Source: Jaenimonas drosophilae
Taxonomy: Eukaryota; Euglenozoa; Kinetoplastea; Trypanosomatida; Trypanosomatidae
DNA length: 34,238 nucleotides
Direction: 5' to 3'
NCBI GenBank assembly: GCA_030849065.1
Contig: JASAON010001464.1
Span: 1-34,238 of the forward strand
The number at the start of each line of letters is the position of its first letter. The first letter of the stretch is position 1. Below, piece by piece: positions 8,649-18,800 of this stretch. Below the pieces are notes generated by a model that did not search any database, was not told the origin of the DNA, and saw nothing but the letters and a program-made list of their open reading frames with translations. A program made the translations under genes and the position numbers.

Positions 8649-9127
8649 GCCAACATGGCGTGAAGGGTGGGAACCCACATTCATCTGCCAGCCCCAACCT
8701 CTCTGCATCCAGCCTCACGTAGAGATCGTGAGGTTGGATGAAGAATCAGGAGGGAACATGGATGAGTTTGTTATGTATTCTATAGTCCGCAACCTGCATA
8801 GACGCAGAATATGGCGGAGCAGGTCCGAGAGATGATGATGCATGTTGTTGTTGGCGATACATCTCCCTCCGCATTTTTTGTTGTGGTGGCACTCGTGAAA
8901 CTTTTTTCTTTGTGACGCTCACTCGTCATCCGAGCACCATCACTATACTTCATTTCTCCATCTTACTTCTTGTTGTTGGGTAGCTTTCTTTGTGGTTCAT
9001 CTTCTGCAACCATTCTTTTTTTTTTGTGCTGCTCCGCTCGTACGGAAGGCAGCCGAAGCACCCACACACTCATACTTAGCGTAGCACACAGCCTTTGGTG
9101 CTTCATTTTTAGCAATACGCACACACC
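8649..9127 (+). promoter_or_regulatory. Intergenic region with splice acceptor for the zinc-ribbon protein gene
   Basis: This 479-base gap holds the 3' UTR of the kelch gene and the leader of the next. A T-rich tract (about 9013-9040, including a 14-base T-run) is followed by AG at 9047-9048. The 79-base leader to the ATG at 9128 has no upstream ATG. Nothing else recognisable is present. Confidence 0.55.
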
Positions 9128-10399
9128 ATGCCATCGCGTGGACGTGGGGCGCGCATGACCGTGAAACTCACCAAGGGACGCGATCGCAGCGGTTCCCGCC
9201 GTAGCTCGCGACGAGGCTCCAGCACAGCCTCTCGTCGCCGGTCGTCCTCCCGCGGCAGCAGCGGCCGTCGCTCCGCGCCAAGCTCGAAACGGCGCGGTGA
9301 AGCACGACTCCCGCGACTGCAGCACATCGCTGCCACACATCATTTGCGCAAGACGAGCGCCAAGTCCTCCGGCCGCTCCTCCGCCTCCATCGAGCCCCCA
9401 GCGGAGGCGGATGGTTTGCGGCAGCTGGGCGGCTCCGTCGTTCTCATCAGCGAGGCACGCACAACAAGCCAGGCCGACACTGCACCACATCATTGGGCGA
9501 AGCAGCTCTACGACATGGAGGACCCCGCCACAGCCGGACGCCTCGCCGCTGCGATGGAACCCGCCACTGAACAGCTCGCCGAGGAGGCGGAGGAGGTGGC
9601 GGTCGGCGATGAGAATGATGGGGCCAACGTTGATGGTGGTAGTCACGAGCGCCGATCCAGCGCGGAGGCTGGCAGCGATGACACCGCCCCCGCCGACGGC
9701 AGCGGGGAAGAAGAGGAGGAGGGCGAGGCCCCCGCCGAGGACGATAGCGCCGCATCGAACAGCGCGGCCTCTGGAGGTGCCCAACGTCGGGCGCTGGAGC
9801 GTTTTTCCTTCCAAAGCGGCGGTGGTGCCGCCAAGATCTCGTGGAGGTGCGGCCTCTGCAGCTACCACGTCTTGGCCATTGACCAAGAAGGCTGCCCACT
9901 GCCCTTCTCCAAGTCTGCCTTTGGCCAGTCCATCCCAATGTGCTGCCCCCGCTGCCTTCAGACGCACGAGTCGTGGGAGATGGCGGTCCCCTTTGATAGC
10001 CATGGCGATCATGCCAACATACGCTCGACCCTCTCCAACCGGTTGGTGGACCTGCCACTGACACGGACGACGACGGTTGGGGTGAAGATGCTATCCAACG
10101 CCCCCGGTGCCTCGTTGCGTAGCGATGTGAGCCCAACCGGCCAGTCTCTCTCGACCAGCGCCTCACGCGAGCGTCCTGGGCGTATTCCGCCCTTTGTTGT
10201 GCAGCCACCCGCAGAGCCCGTGCGGCAGCGTCTCGTTTACTACTGCGGGCGTTGCCAGCGACGTTTGCTGCGCCTAGATGCCAATGGCGAGCCGGTGGTG
10301 ATGGACTGCGACAAGGATGGGGTCGTGCGGCCCATCACTTGCCCAGGCTGTCAAGAGTGCCACAATGAATGGATCGTGAAGCCCTTCGTCGTGCGGTGA
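9128..10399 (+). CDS. Unknown protein with an RS-rich N-terminus and two related zinc ribbons
   Basis: Encodes 423 residues in three zones. Residues 1-60 are very basic and Ser/Arg-rich with several RS and SR dipeptides, like nuclear or RNA-associated RS domains. Residues 140-210 are strongly acidic (GEEEEEGE near 193-200). The C-terminal half carries two Cys-rich modules. The first is at 239-283, with C241/C244 and C273/C276 plus extra C256 and C272. The second is at 371-416, with C373/C376 and C405/C408 plus C394 and C411. Both follow the pattern CGxC-x4-L-x2-D-x2-G-x-P, then P-x2-C-P-x-C or a close variant, and end near H-x2-W or H-x-E-W. An internal duplication is therefore likely. Two zinc ions bound by four Cys each is the natural inference. 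I do not recognise a named family; a nucleic-acid or chromatin role is only suggested by the RS segment. Confidence 0.75.
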   Translation: MPSRGRGARMTVKLTKGRDRSGSRRSSRRGSSTASRRRSSSRGSSGRRSAPSSKRRGEARLPRLQHIAATHHLRKTSAKSSGRSSASIEPPAEADGLRQLGGSVVLISEARTTSQADTAPHHWAKQLYDMEDPATAGRLAAAMEPATEQLAEEAEEVAVGDENDGANVDGGSHERRSSAEAGSDDTAPADGSGEEEEEGEAPAEDDSAASNSAASGGAQRRALERFSFQSGGGAAKISWRCGLCSYHVLAIDQEGCPLPFSKSAFGQSIPMCCPRCLQTHESWEMAVPFDSHGDHANIRSTLSNRLVDLPLTRTTTVGVKMLSNAPGASLRSDVSPTGQSLSTSASRERPGRIPPFVVQPPAEPVRQRLVYYCGRCQRRLLRLDANGEPVVMDCDKDGVVRPITCPGCQECHNEWIVKPFVVR

Positions 10400-10887
10400 G
10401 AAGGACGTTCCGTTCTGTGTGCTACCCCTGCTTGCTAGCATGGGGGTGGGGAAGGGGGGAGGATCTGTTGATGCATCCATGTCCGTTCATCATCATTCAC
10501 TGCGTCGCACGCAATTCTGTTTGTTGTTCGTGTGCAAACGAGGCGCATTCTCTGCAGTGGAGGGCTGATGGACTGAGAGTAGGTGCATCTATGTAACTTA
10601 GGTGTGTGGTTGGCTGCCATTTTTTTTAGAGCAGAGACCAACCACAACCACACTGCGGCATTCATTGCCGTTGTCACGCACAAAAAAAACAACCACATAT
10701 TTATTGCATTGTAACGTACAGGTCATGCATGAGTCTCAAGGTGCTCTTTTTTTTCATCACCACCACTATGCTTCGTCGCCTTGGTCTTCTCTCTTCTTAT
10801 TCTTCTTGTTTGTATCATTGCCATGATGTTGTAGCTGGTGTATGTGTGCGATACACACGCACATATACGCGAGTAGGGGTTTGGCTG
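10400..10887 (+). promoter_or_regulatory. Intergenic region with splice acceptors for the mitochondrial carrier gene
   Basis: A strong pyrimidine tract (10781-10810) is followed by TTGTAG, with AG at 10833-10834. Further AGs occur at 10872-10873 and 10875-10876, just 11 bases before the ATG at 10888. In-frame ATGs at 10729 and 10768 lie upstream of or within the tract and would be removed by splicing. If AG 10834 is used, an out-of-frame ATG at 10842 remains in the leader and opens a short frame that overlaps the main start. The rest of the region is T-rich spacer with no supported gene. Confidence 0.55.
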
Positions 10888-11772
10888 ATGGCTGATGCCA
10901 GCTACGCCGCGTCTCCCTTGCCTTGGGGGCTGCTGACGCCCCTTCTTCCCGGTGCTGCACAGGGCCTCACCACCGTCTTCCTGGGCCACCCACTCGACAC
11001 CGCCAAAACACGAATGCAGGCGGTGGGGCCCAACGCCCAGCGCAGTGTGGCGGCCACCATGTTTGCCATGGCCCGACAAGAATCGCTACGAAGTTGGTAC
11101 CGCGGACTGATGCCCCCATTGGTCATGGAGGGCACCAAACGCAGCTTGCAGCTGGCCTTGTGGGACCTCCTTCGGCGCACCAGCAACGAGCCAACAACAG
11201 CACAAGGCCCGAGTGCCTCCACGACGACGATGCAGCGCAGCAACAACCCCTTCGTGGCTGGGGCCGTTGCTGGAGGTGCGGGTACCATCCTTGGCTGCCC
11301 AATGAATGTGATTAAGGTTCAAACACAGTACTCCACGGAACGAACCATGCGCAACGCGTGGTCGTGTGTGCGGCAAATTTGGTGTCTCGAAGGTTTGCGT
11401 GGCTTCTATCGTGGCATAGTATCGAATCTGGTGAAGGACGTCACCTTCGCTGGCAGCTACTTGGGCCTCTACGCGGTACTCCAGCAGCGTCTGGAGGTTG
11501 TGGCGAGCGCGCGGGGTACGCCAGCCTCATCTTCGTTGGTGGCCTTTGTTTCTGGGGCTGTGGCGAGTATGGCCACATGGACTCTCCTCTATCCCATTGA
11601 TACCATCAAGACCCTCGTGCAAACACGTCAGAGCCACCGGATTTGGCCGATCATGGTTCGTGAGCCGCGATCCATGTACCGCGGGTGGAGCGCGTCCATG
11701 ATAAAGGCGGGACCAGTGGCGGGGGCATCCATGATGGCCTACGATGCTACGTGGAGGTGGCTGCATCACTGA
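10888..11772 (+). CDS. Mitochondrial carrier family (SLC25) transporter
   Basis: Encodes 294 residues from the ATG at 10888, the typical size for this family of inner-membrane metabolite exchangers. The three-fold repeat is clear from the signature PX[DE]XX[KR] after each odd helix: GHPLDTAKTRMQ (Pro35, Asp37, Lys40), GCPMNVIKVQTQ (Pro138, Asn140, Lys143) and LYPIDTIKTLVQ (Pro236, Asp238, Lys241). The second motif has Asn in place of the acidic residue, which weakens the matrix salt-bridge network and occurs in some real carriers. The Gly-His-Pro beginning of motif one recalls the carnitine/basic amino acid carrier branch, but the substrate cannot be assigned. An upstream in-frame extension to 10729 would add 53 residues rich in Phe, Leu, Cys and Tyr; it is rejected because the predicted splice site lies inside it. 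Confidence 0.88.
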   Translation: MADASYAASPLPWGLLTPLLPGAAQGLTTVFLGHPLDTAKTRMQAVGPNAQRSVAATMFAMARQESLRSWYRGLMPPLVMEGTKRSLQLALWDLLRRTSNEPTTAQGPSASTTTMQRSNNPFVAGAVAGGAGTILGCPMNVIKVQTQYSTERTMRNAWSCVRQIWCLEGLRGFYRGIVSNLVKDVTFAGSYLGLYAVLQQRLEVVASARGTPASSSLVAFVSGAVASMATWTLLYPIDTIKTLVQTRQSHRIWPIMVREPRSMYRGWSASMIKAGPVAGASMMAYDATWRWLHH

Positions 11773-11852
11773 ATACGAGTTGGCTCGTACAGCGTATGGT
11801 AGTGCCTCGTCGAAAGAGTGCAGAACTGCCTCTTCATCCTCACCAACACAAC

Positions 11853-11870
11853 CACACACACACACACACA
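11853..11870. repeat. CA microsatellite
   Basis: An 18-base CA-rich run in the spacer shortly after the mitochondrial carrier stop codon, probably in its 3' UTR. Confidence 0.8.
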
Positions 11871-12390
11871 AGCAATGACCTTGGTTACGTTTCCTCTCTT
11901 GTTGCTCAACACTTCCTCATCTTCGCACTTCATCTCTCTCTTGTCTTCTCTAAGCCTTTTGTGGGGAATCTCTTCTTTCATTATTTCTTCGGCAGCGACG
12001 TACGTGTGCCCTGCCCACGCATCTAGATTGGCCCAGTGCCTGCTGCTCTGCAGCCCCAATTCCCCTCCCCCCTCCCCCCTCCCACAGACACACTCAGCTG
12101 GTGTGCTGTGGTGAAGCCGACCACGTGTGCAACGGGGGCTTTTGCATTGCATTTGCCATCACGGCACTTCTTCACTTTCCATCCACGTGCGTTCGTCGTC
12201 CCACCTTCACCGCTCCAGAGAGCTGTGCTTGAGAGACCTCCCACGCGCGTTCTGCATGCAGGTGTTGTAGTTGGGAACCATCCTCCCTTCACACACCCAT
12301 CACGTCTCACCTACATCCGTACGCACACACACCCAAACATACTCGTCACGTCCTCTGACGAAGTGGCTCCCATCCCTCCTGATTTATCAG

Positions 12391-12408
12391 CACACACACA
12401 CACACACA
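12391..12408. repeat. CA microsatellite
   Basis: An 18-base pure CA run in the spacer before the beta-helix gene. Confidence 0.85.
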
Positions 12409-12767
12409 GACACGTTTTTCACCTTCAACAAGACACGAAGGCACTCATTTCATAACTAAGTAGGCGCACACTGAAAACACACAAACAGGGAAAGGGTTTC
12501 TTTTCTGTGGTTGTGTTGTTGGTTTGTCTTTGCCCCCCACATAACCAAACAGGCTTTGCAAGGCCTCCCTGACACCTCTACACTAGTGCTGCTAAACCCC
12601 CTCCCCCTATCATCTCTGTGCGCCCACTTTTTTTTTCGCCGTTGTTGTGGGTGTTGTTCAATACTGATCAGATTTTTTTTATCTTTTTGTATCTTGTGTG
12701 TGCGTTGCCTGCTGTTTTTTTCTCTTCCCGTTTTCCTTTTTGTTGTTCTGAGTGATTGTTGGCGTGA

Positions 12768-12811
12768 CTCTCTCTTCACTCATCACCACCCCCTATCCAC
12801 CTCTCTCCTAG
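12768..12811 (+). promoter_or_regulatory. Probable spliced-leader acceptor for the beta-helix gene
   Basis: A nearly pure C/T stretch with scattered A ends in CTCCTAG, with AG at 12810-12811. The 64-base leader to 12876 contains no ATG. A second strong T/C tract lies just upstream at about 12714-12747. Confidence 0.65.
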
Positions 12812-12875
12812 CACACCACCTGTTACGTGCAGCTCATCAGGCCAACTAATACCCCACACACTCGATTCCAACAAC

Positions 12876-15800
12876 ATGGCGACGGACGCCTCGGCTGCTG
12901 CAGCTGTGGCCAGCGCAGATGATGAAGCGATGCTGTGCAAAATGACGCCGAGCCACTGGAAGGATGGCCACTTAGTTCCTACTTACTTCGTCAGCCAAAA
13001 GCCACGACGTGGGTTTTTTCGTCGCATCCGTGATGCCCTCAATCAGGCGCCGCCCTACAGCCGCGTAGAAATTGTTGGCGGAGGCACCTTCCACGAAAAG
13101 CTCGTCCTGGAGAAGCCCGTCGAGATTGGAGCCAGCAAATCCAACGAGCCTCCCGTGGTGACGCACAAGACCACGCCGCTGACGCTGAATGCGGCAGAGG
13201 CCTTCGTGGAGGGCATTGCGGTGGAGGTGGAGTGGTCAATCCCGAGTTGTGTTGTTAGTCGTGGTAGTCCCACGATTAAGTGGTGCTTTTTTCAAGGGGT
13301 GGAGGTCCTTGGCACCTCCACCCCAAATCTCGTGGAGTGCAAGATTGTGGACGCCAAGATTCATGGCCTGCGGGTCGCCGGTCAGGCTGGTGGGCTATAC
13401 ACCAAGAACACCATCTGGGGCCACACGGGCTACTCCATCATGGTCGAGAGCACCGGCGAGCCCACATTCTCCTACAACATCATTTCGGAATCGCAGAGTG
13501 GGCAAATTTATGTCAAGAATGGCGAAGATGATGGCCTCGTGGCCCCGACATTTCTGCTAAATCGCATCTCCGACAACATCACAACCGCACAGAACACACA
13601 AATCAGCACCGGGGTGGATGATCATCTGGTCCTCCCATCTTACAAGCTTGATGCTCTGCCCGTGAAGGAAACCGGCATGCGCGTGTTGTTGATGCCGGTT
13701 GAGGATCGTGGCGAGGCGGTACGCTTTGACGACGACGATGTTGTGAATGATCCCATCATGAAGAACACGAACCCCCGCTGTGCCGTCCTCGTCTCTGGCA
13801 GCCGTACCAAGCCAACCTTCACCCGGAACGCCATCAGCACCTGCCAGATGCACGGCTTCTTTGTGCGCGGCAACAGTGCGGGCACCTACGAATCCAACTT
13901 CGTCACGGGAAACAAGGGTTGGGGCATCATTGTTGAAGGAGGTGCCACCGCGGCCATCTTCACGGGCAACCAAGTCGGCAGTAACGGGGGTGGGGTGAAG
14001 GTCACGGGGGCACCCGCCACCTTCACCGACAACAATCTCCTCTACGGCAACCGTGGTCCTCAGCTGCTGCTCGAGTCTGGCCACGAACGCTTCCTCTGTG
14101 AGCGCACCATCATCAAGAGTGGCAGCCGTCTTGGGGTGTGGTGTGCTGGAGAAGGCGGGGGCACCTTCCGTGGCAACGACTTTGATAAGTGCGGGGTTGG
14201 GGTGCGTCTCGAGCGCTTCGCCAGCCCAACCTTCGAGCGGAACTCCTTCGATGGCGGTGGCATTGGCCTCTACGCCCACACCGCCGCCCTCGGTGACTTC
14301 ATCGAGTGCCAATTCAATGATCTCACCGTTGCTGCCATCGTCCTGGCCACCGCGGCCGACCCGCACTTTGTGCAGGTGCAGATTGTGGCCTGCTCCATTG
14401 GCGTTCTCGTGACGAGCGGAGGTCATGGCGTCTTTGATCAGTGCATCGTTCGGGATGCACGTAAGTTTGGTTTCGATGTGTCGGATGGCGGGCAGCCACG
14501 CGTGGTGCGGAGTGAGGTGCGGGGCAGCCGACAAGATGGCCTCCGCGTCTGGAAACGGGGTGGGGGCCACTTTAGGAATAACATCTTTGCGTGCAACGAA
14601 GGGGCACAGGTGCGCATCACCCGCACCGCCGACCCGCTGCTGGAGGAAAACTTCATTGGCCACACCGCACACGATGGCGTCGTGATTGAGGATGGTGGGC
14701 TCGGCGTTCTCTGCCAAAATCTCATTCGTTCGTGTTATGGCAGTGGCATCAACGCCACCGGCTCCGCCTCCGCGCCCGTCATTCGTGGCAACTACGTTGT
14801 GGGCTGTGGGAACTACGGCATTCACCTCACCCAGTGCGGATTCGGAACCATTGAGAAGAACATCATTCTGAATTGTCGTCGTGCCAACATCGCCATCTCT
14901 GGCATGGCGCTCACGGAAAAGAGCAAGAACGGCACCAACAACAACAACAATGATGCTGGCAAGGGTGAGGGCGGTGGCGAGAAGGCCGCCACGCAGGCCA
15001 AGGCCAAGCAGCGATTGGTGCTGCGTGGCAACGTCATTCGTGGCTCCGCGTGGTGTGGCATTCTCATTGAGCGTCAGACGAAGGTGGCCCTCATCCAAAA
15101 CATCATCAGCGACAACGTGCAGGGCATTGTGGTGCGTGGTCTTTCCGACGTTGTGGCAATTCGCAATCAGTTAGCCCTCTCCACGCACGGCATCCTCGTG
15201 GATGAAGATTCATCCGTACAGCTCTTCTGCAACCTCTTCCACGCCATGTCTGGCACCGCGCTGTGTGTTCTCTCCGCCGTGAAGTTGGTGATGCAGTGGT
15301 GCTTCATATCGCACTGCGCCACGGGCGCCATTATGCGTCGCGCTCAACGTGGTATTTTTGGAGATAATGTGGTGCGCTCCTGCCATCAATACGGGCTCGT
15401 CCTTGGGGCAGACTGCCGCACGCACATCACTCGCAACCTTCTCACCGACAATCTGGTGGATATCTTCCTCTCCGACGCCCACTGCCACGCTGATTGCTAC
15501 GACAACTGCCTCATGCGCTCAACGGGCCAGTCGGTGCGGGTGTTGGGTGAAAAGATGGATCTGGCAAGCTTCCACGGCAACGTCATTCTGTCAGCCGCCG
15601 TGGGAGTATGCGCGATGCGTGGCAACCTCAAGCTGCGGCACTGCTTGGTGCTCAACTGCGGTGAGGGCGTCGTGGCATCGCGGGTCCCACCGAGCACACT
15701 CCCGGGTGACCATCTTCATCCCGCCTCGGATGATGTCACCAGCACCTCCACAACACGTTCGCCTGCCACCCCAACACCCCAGGTGCCAACCAACGCCACC

Positions 15801-18800
15801 ATTCTGGAACACTGCTTCATTGGCTGCTGTGGTGTTGGTGGCCGCACGGGCTGCCCGAGCGGGGTGGCGCTTCGTCGTTCCCTCCTCACCCAAAATGATG
15901 TTGGCTTCGTCTTCCGCGGCTCCGCCGCCTCCTTCATCATTGACGCCAGCATCTGCATCAACTCCGCCGCGGTCGGCATCCTCGCCTGTGATGGGGCCGC
16001 TGGCACCGTCAGCAACACCATCTTCATGAAGAACTTCATCAACGTGGCGATGGTCACTGGGGCAACAACGGCCATGGGCAAGTGCGTCATGCAGGCCGCC
16101 GTCGTCTTCAGCTGCTTCATGTCTGGCGCAGGGGTCATGCCGCACCTCACCAACTGCCTCATCACCTCACACGCCTCCGCGGTGCGCCACGGGGTGCATA
16201 CGAAGGAGATGTCGGAGAAGCGCGATGTGGTTGAGACCGCCTTGCGAAAAATCATGGGTGCGCTGAATGTTCTCCATCCAAATCTCGAGGCTCGCAAGGA
16301 AACACCGGTGGACCATGGCCCGGGGGCCATCTCCGAGGTGCAAGATAGCCGCCACTCACCACGGCCGACGGGGGGAGCGCTGGCGAAGTTGCGCGGGAAA
16401 CGCTCCCCACGAGAGGAGTCGGTCGGTGGTGTAGCAGCGAGCAGCCTGACGGGCCGGAGCAGCGCCATGCGACGCATGGCTGGTGCCAGCATCACCATGG
16501 CGGGGAGCTCCACTCACTCCGCACGGTTTGGCTCAGGCAGCCCGCTGCGACCCCCGCGTGCATCACCTCCGCCGGTTGCCGTGATGGATTCAGCACGTAT
16601 GCCGCCCCTCGTCGCGCGTGGGGCTGACATCAACGAGGCCGACTTCTACGCTATTCAACGCCTCCCCTCACTCTGGGCTGATGTTTATGAAGAAGGCTCG
16701 GCGTGGCGGCACCGCGATGCGGGCAGCCGCGACTTTATTCAGCCCACGGCACAAGACGTCTCTGCAATGCTTGCCACGGGTACCTCCGTGGATCTTCATC
16801 TCGCTCGTCGTGTTCGCACCAACATGGAGCTCCTCGCCGCCCCATTCCCCGAGAACAAACGCCGCAGCGCCATTCTCTGGCCATCCAACACCTCCGTTGA
16901 GACCACGTTTGGCGGCCCGGGTGGCCCCTTTCTGCTTCATCGCCTCGCCAACAGCGGCGCCGCCAAGACGTCGGCCCTGATGATGGCTGGCGGGGAGATG
17001 GCCGGTGCCGCCACCAACACCCTCGCCCGTGAGCGCTTCGTTTACGTGTGCAGCGGTGTGTGGCTGGATGATGGTTGCAATCCCACCTTTGATAACTGCT
17101 ACCTTGGCGAGCACTGCCACGTCGGGGCAAACCTCTCGCGCCAAGTGGGGCCCGACGGCAACCAAGGCTGGGCCACCGACGTGCGCCCGCTCGCCGCTTC
17201 GGCCGCCCCACTGGCCTTTCAGCCCCTCCTCAGGCACAATTCAACGCTCGCCGCGTCATCCACGCACCGACGCCGATCCATTGGTGGTGGTGGTGGTGGT
17301 GGTAGCCGTGCTCCGCTTCCCTCATCCGTTGGCCGCTCCGCCCGTGGTGGCGATGCATCCAGCTCACGGTACCGCGGCACGTCCTTCACCATGACAACCA
17401 CAATCGTGGGCGGCGGCTCCACTGCCAGCGGAGGTGGGGCTGGGGCTGGGCCTGCCAACGCTGCCGTATACCGCCCACCTACCATCGCCGCCTTGTGTGA
17501 GGGCAGCAGCCTTCTTGTGCAGCTGTTGAAGCTCGGCAGCCCGTGTTTTTGGCGGCAGCTCCTCGTTACGGGGGCACTGCCCGAGTCCTTCCCACTCTTC
17601 ACTACCCCAGGCACCACAACCAACGCCTCAGAAGGGAAGAGCAGCGCCATGTCAAGCGAGCGACGCACCGGACGTGCCGTGGATTTTGGCGCCATTCACT
17701 TTGCCCCACACTTGCAGGCCATTGATTCCGTCGCAACGAGCCGCATCGCGGGATGTGGGGTCATTGCAAGTGGCGGGGCCAAGGGCACCTTCTACCGCTG
17801 CACATTTGGCCGCAACAACCACGCCGCGGTGCTCGGCGATGGCGCCACCACCGCCTTCAAGTACACCAAGTTTGAGGCACACACAAGCACGACCGTCATT
17901 ATGGAGGAGGAGTGTTGTGGCTTGTTACAAAACTGCATCTTCCGCGATGGCCGGAGCATTCCGCTCGAGGTGCGGGGCCACAACACCTCGCCAACCATTG
18001 AAGGAAATGAATTCACTGAATCCCCTTTTACCGCCATCTCATGCAGCCTGCGTGCGACGCCAACCATTGTTGGCAATCGTCTCACTGCCATTCTGGCACG
18101 GGCCATTGTGGTGCAGGAGCTCGCCGCCCCCATCATTGAGAGAAACCGCTTTGATACCTGCACGTGTGGTGTGCTCTTCCAGTCGCAGAGCCGAGGCCGG
18201 GCGGACAAGAACACCTTCAACGACTGCAGCAGCTATGGCATCTTGGTGGAGGATAGCGGCACCTCCCCATCCTTGCGGAGTAACAACATCAGCAACGGCC
18301 GAAATGCGGGGATTGGTGTAAATGGTCGTGGATGCATCCCACTCGTGGCCGACAACGCACTGAACGACAACGTCATTGGCATACATCTCCAACGTGGTGC
18401 GCAGGGCATTTACCGCGCCAACATCCTTCGTCGGCAGCAAACGGGCATTCAAGTAGAAGATAGCAGCGGTGAGTTCCGACGCAACATGCTCACGGAGTCG
18501 GTCTTGGCTGGCATCGTCGTGTCGGGGAGCGGGGCCTCCCCTGTCTTGGTGGAGAACCGCATCGCGCTCGGTCGCCTGGTGGGCCTGCGCGTGCGCCACG
18601 CCCAAGGCCAAGTCTGCCGCAACTACGTGGGCCAAAATGGAGGTGATGGCATCGTTGTTGAAGGGAAGCACACGGAGGTGGTCCTGTGCGCCAATGAGGT
18701 GTCGGAGAATGCGGGCGGTGGTTTGCGCCTCATGAAGGGTTGTGTGCCCATCGTGTGGGCGAACATCATCACGCAGAACCAAAAAGGTGGCATCTTGGTT

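Larger units (their letters stand above)
11773..12875. other. Long intergenic region, no supported gene
   Basis: These 1103 bases precede the giant beta-helix gene. The region is unusually pyrimidine-rich, with many T-runs, CA repeats at 11853-11870 and 12391-12408 and an ACGTACGT palindrome at 11998-12005. Small open frames here (for example 11818-12114 and 12511-12849) translate to strings of Leu, Ser, Phe, Cys and His, as expected from pyrimidine-rich DNA, and are not believable genes. Its length suggests a regulatory 3' UTR for the carrier gene, a long leader for the next gene, or an unrecognised RNA gene. Confidence 0.6.

Noticed and set aside
8963..10012. A 349-codon minus-strand open frame opposite the zinc-ribbon gene
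   Set aside because: Gly/Ala/Arg-rich antisense of a GC-rich coding region; the plus frame has paired zinc motifs and a proper leader.
12511..12849. Possible small plus-strand gene before the beta-helix gene
   Set aside because: The frame runs through the pyrimidine tracts and the likely splice acceptor at 12811, giving a Leu/Phe/Cys-rich string; it is spacer.
13557..15098. A 513-codon minus-strand open frame inside the beta-helix gene
   Set aside because: Antisense shadow: the sense frame continues as regular beta-helix rungs, and the antisense protein has no recognisable motif.
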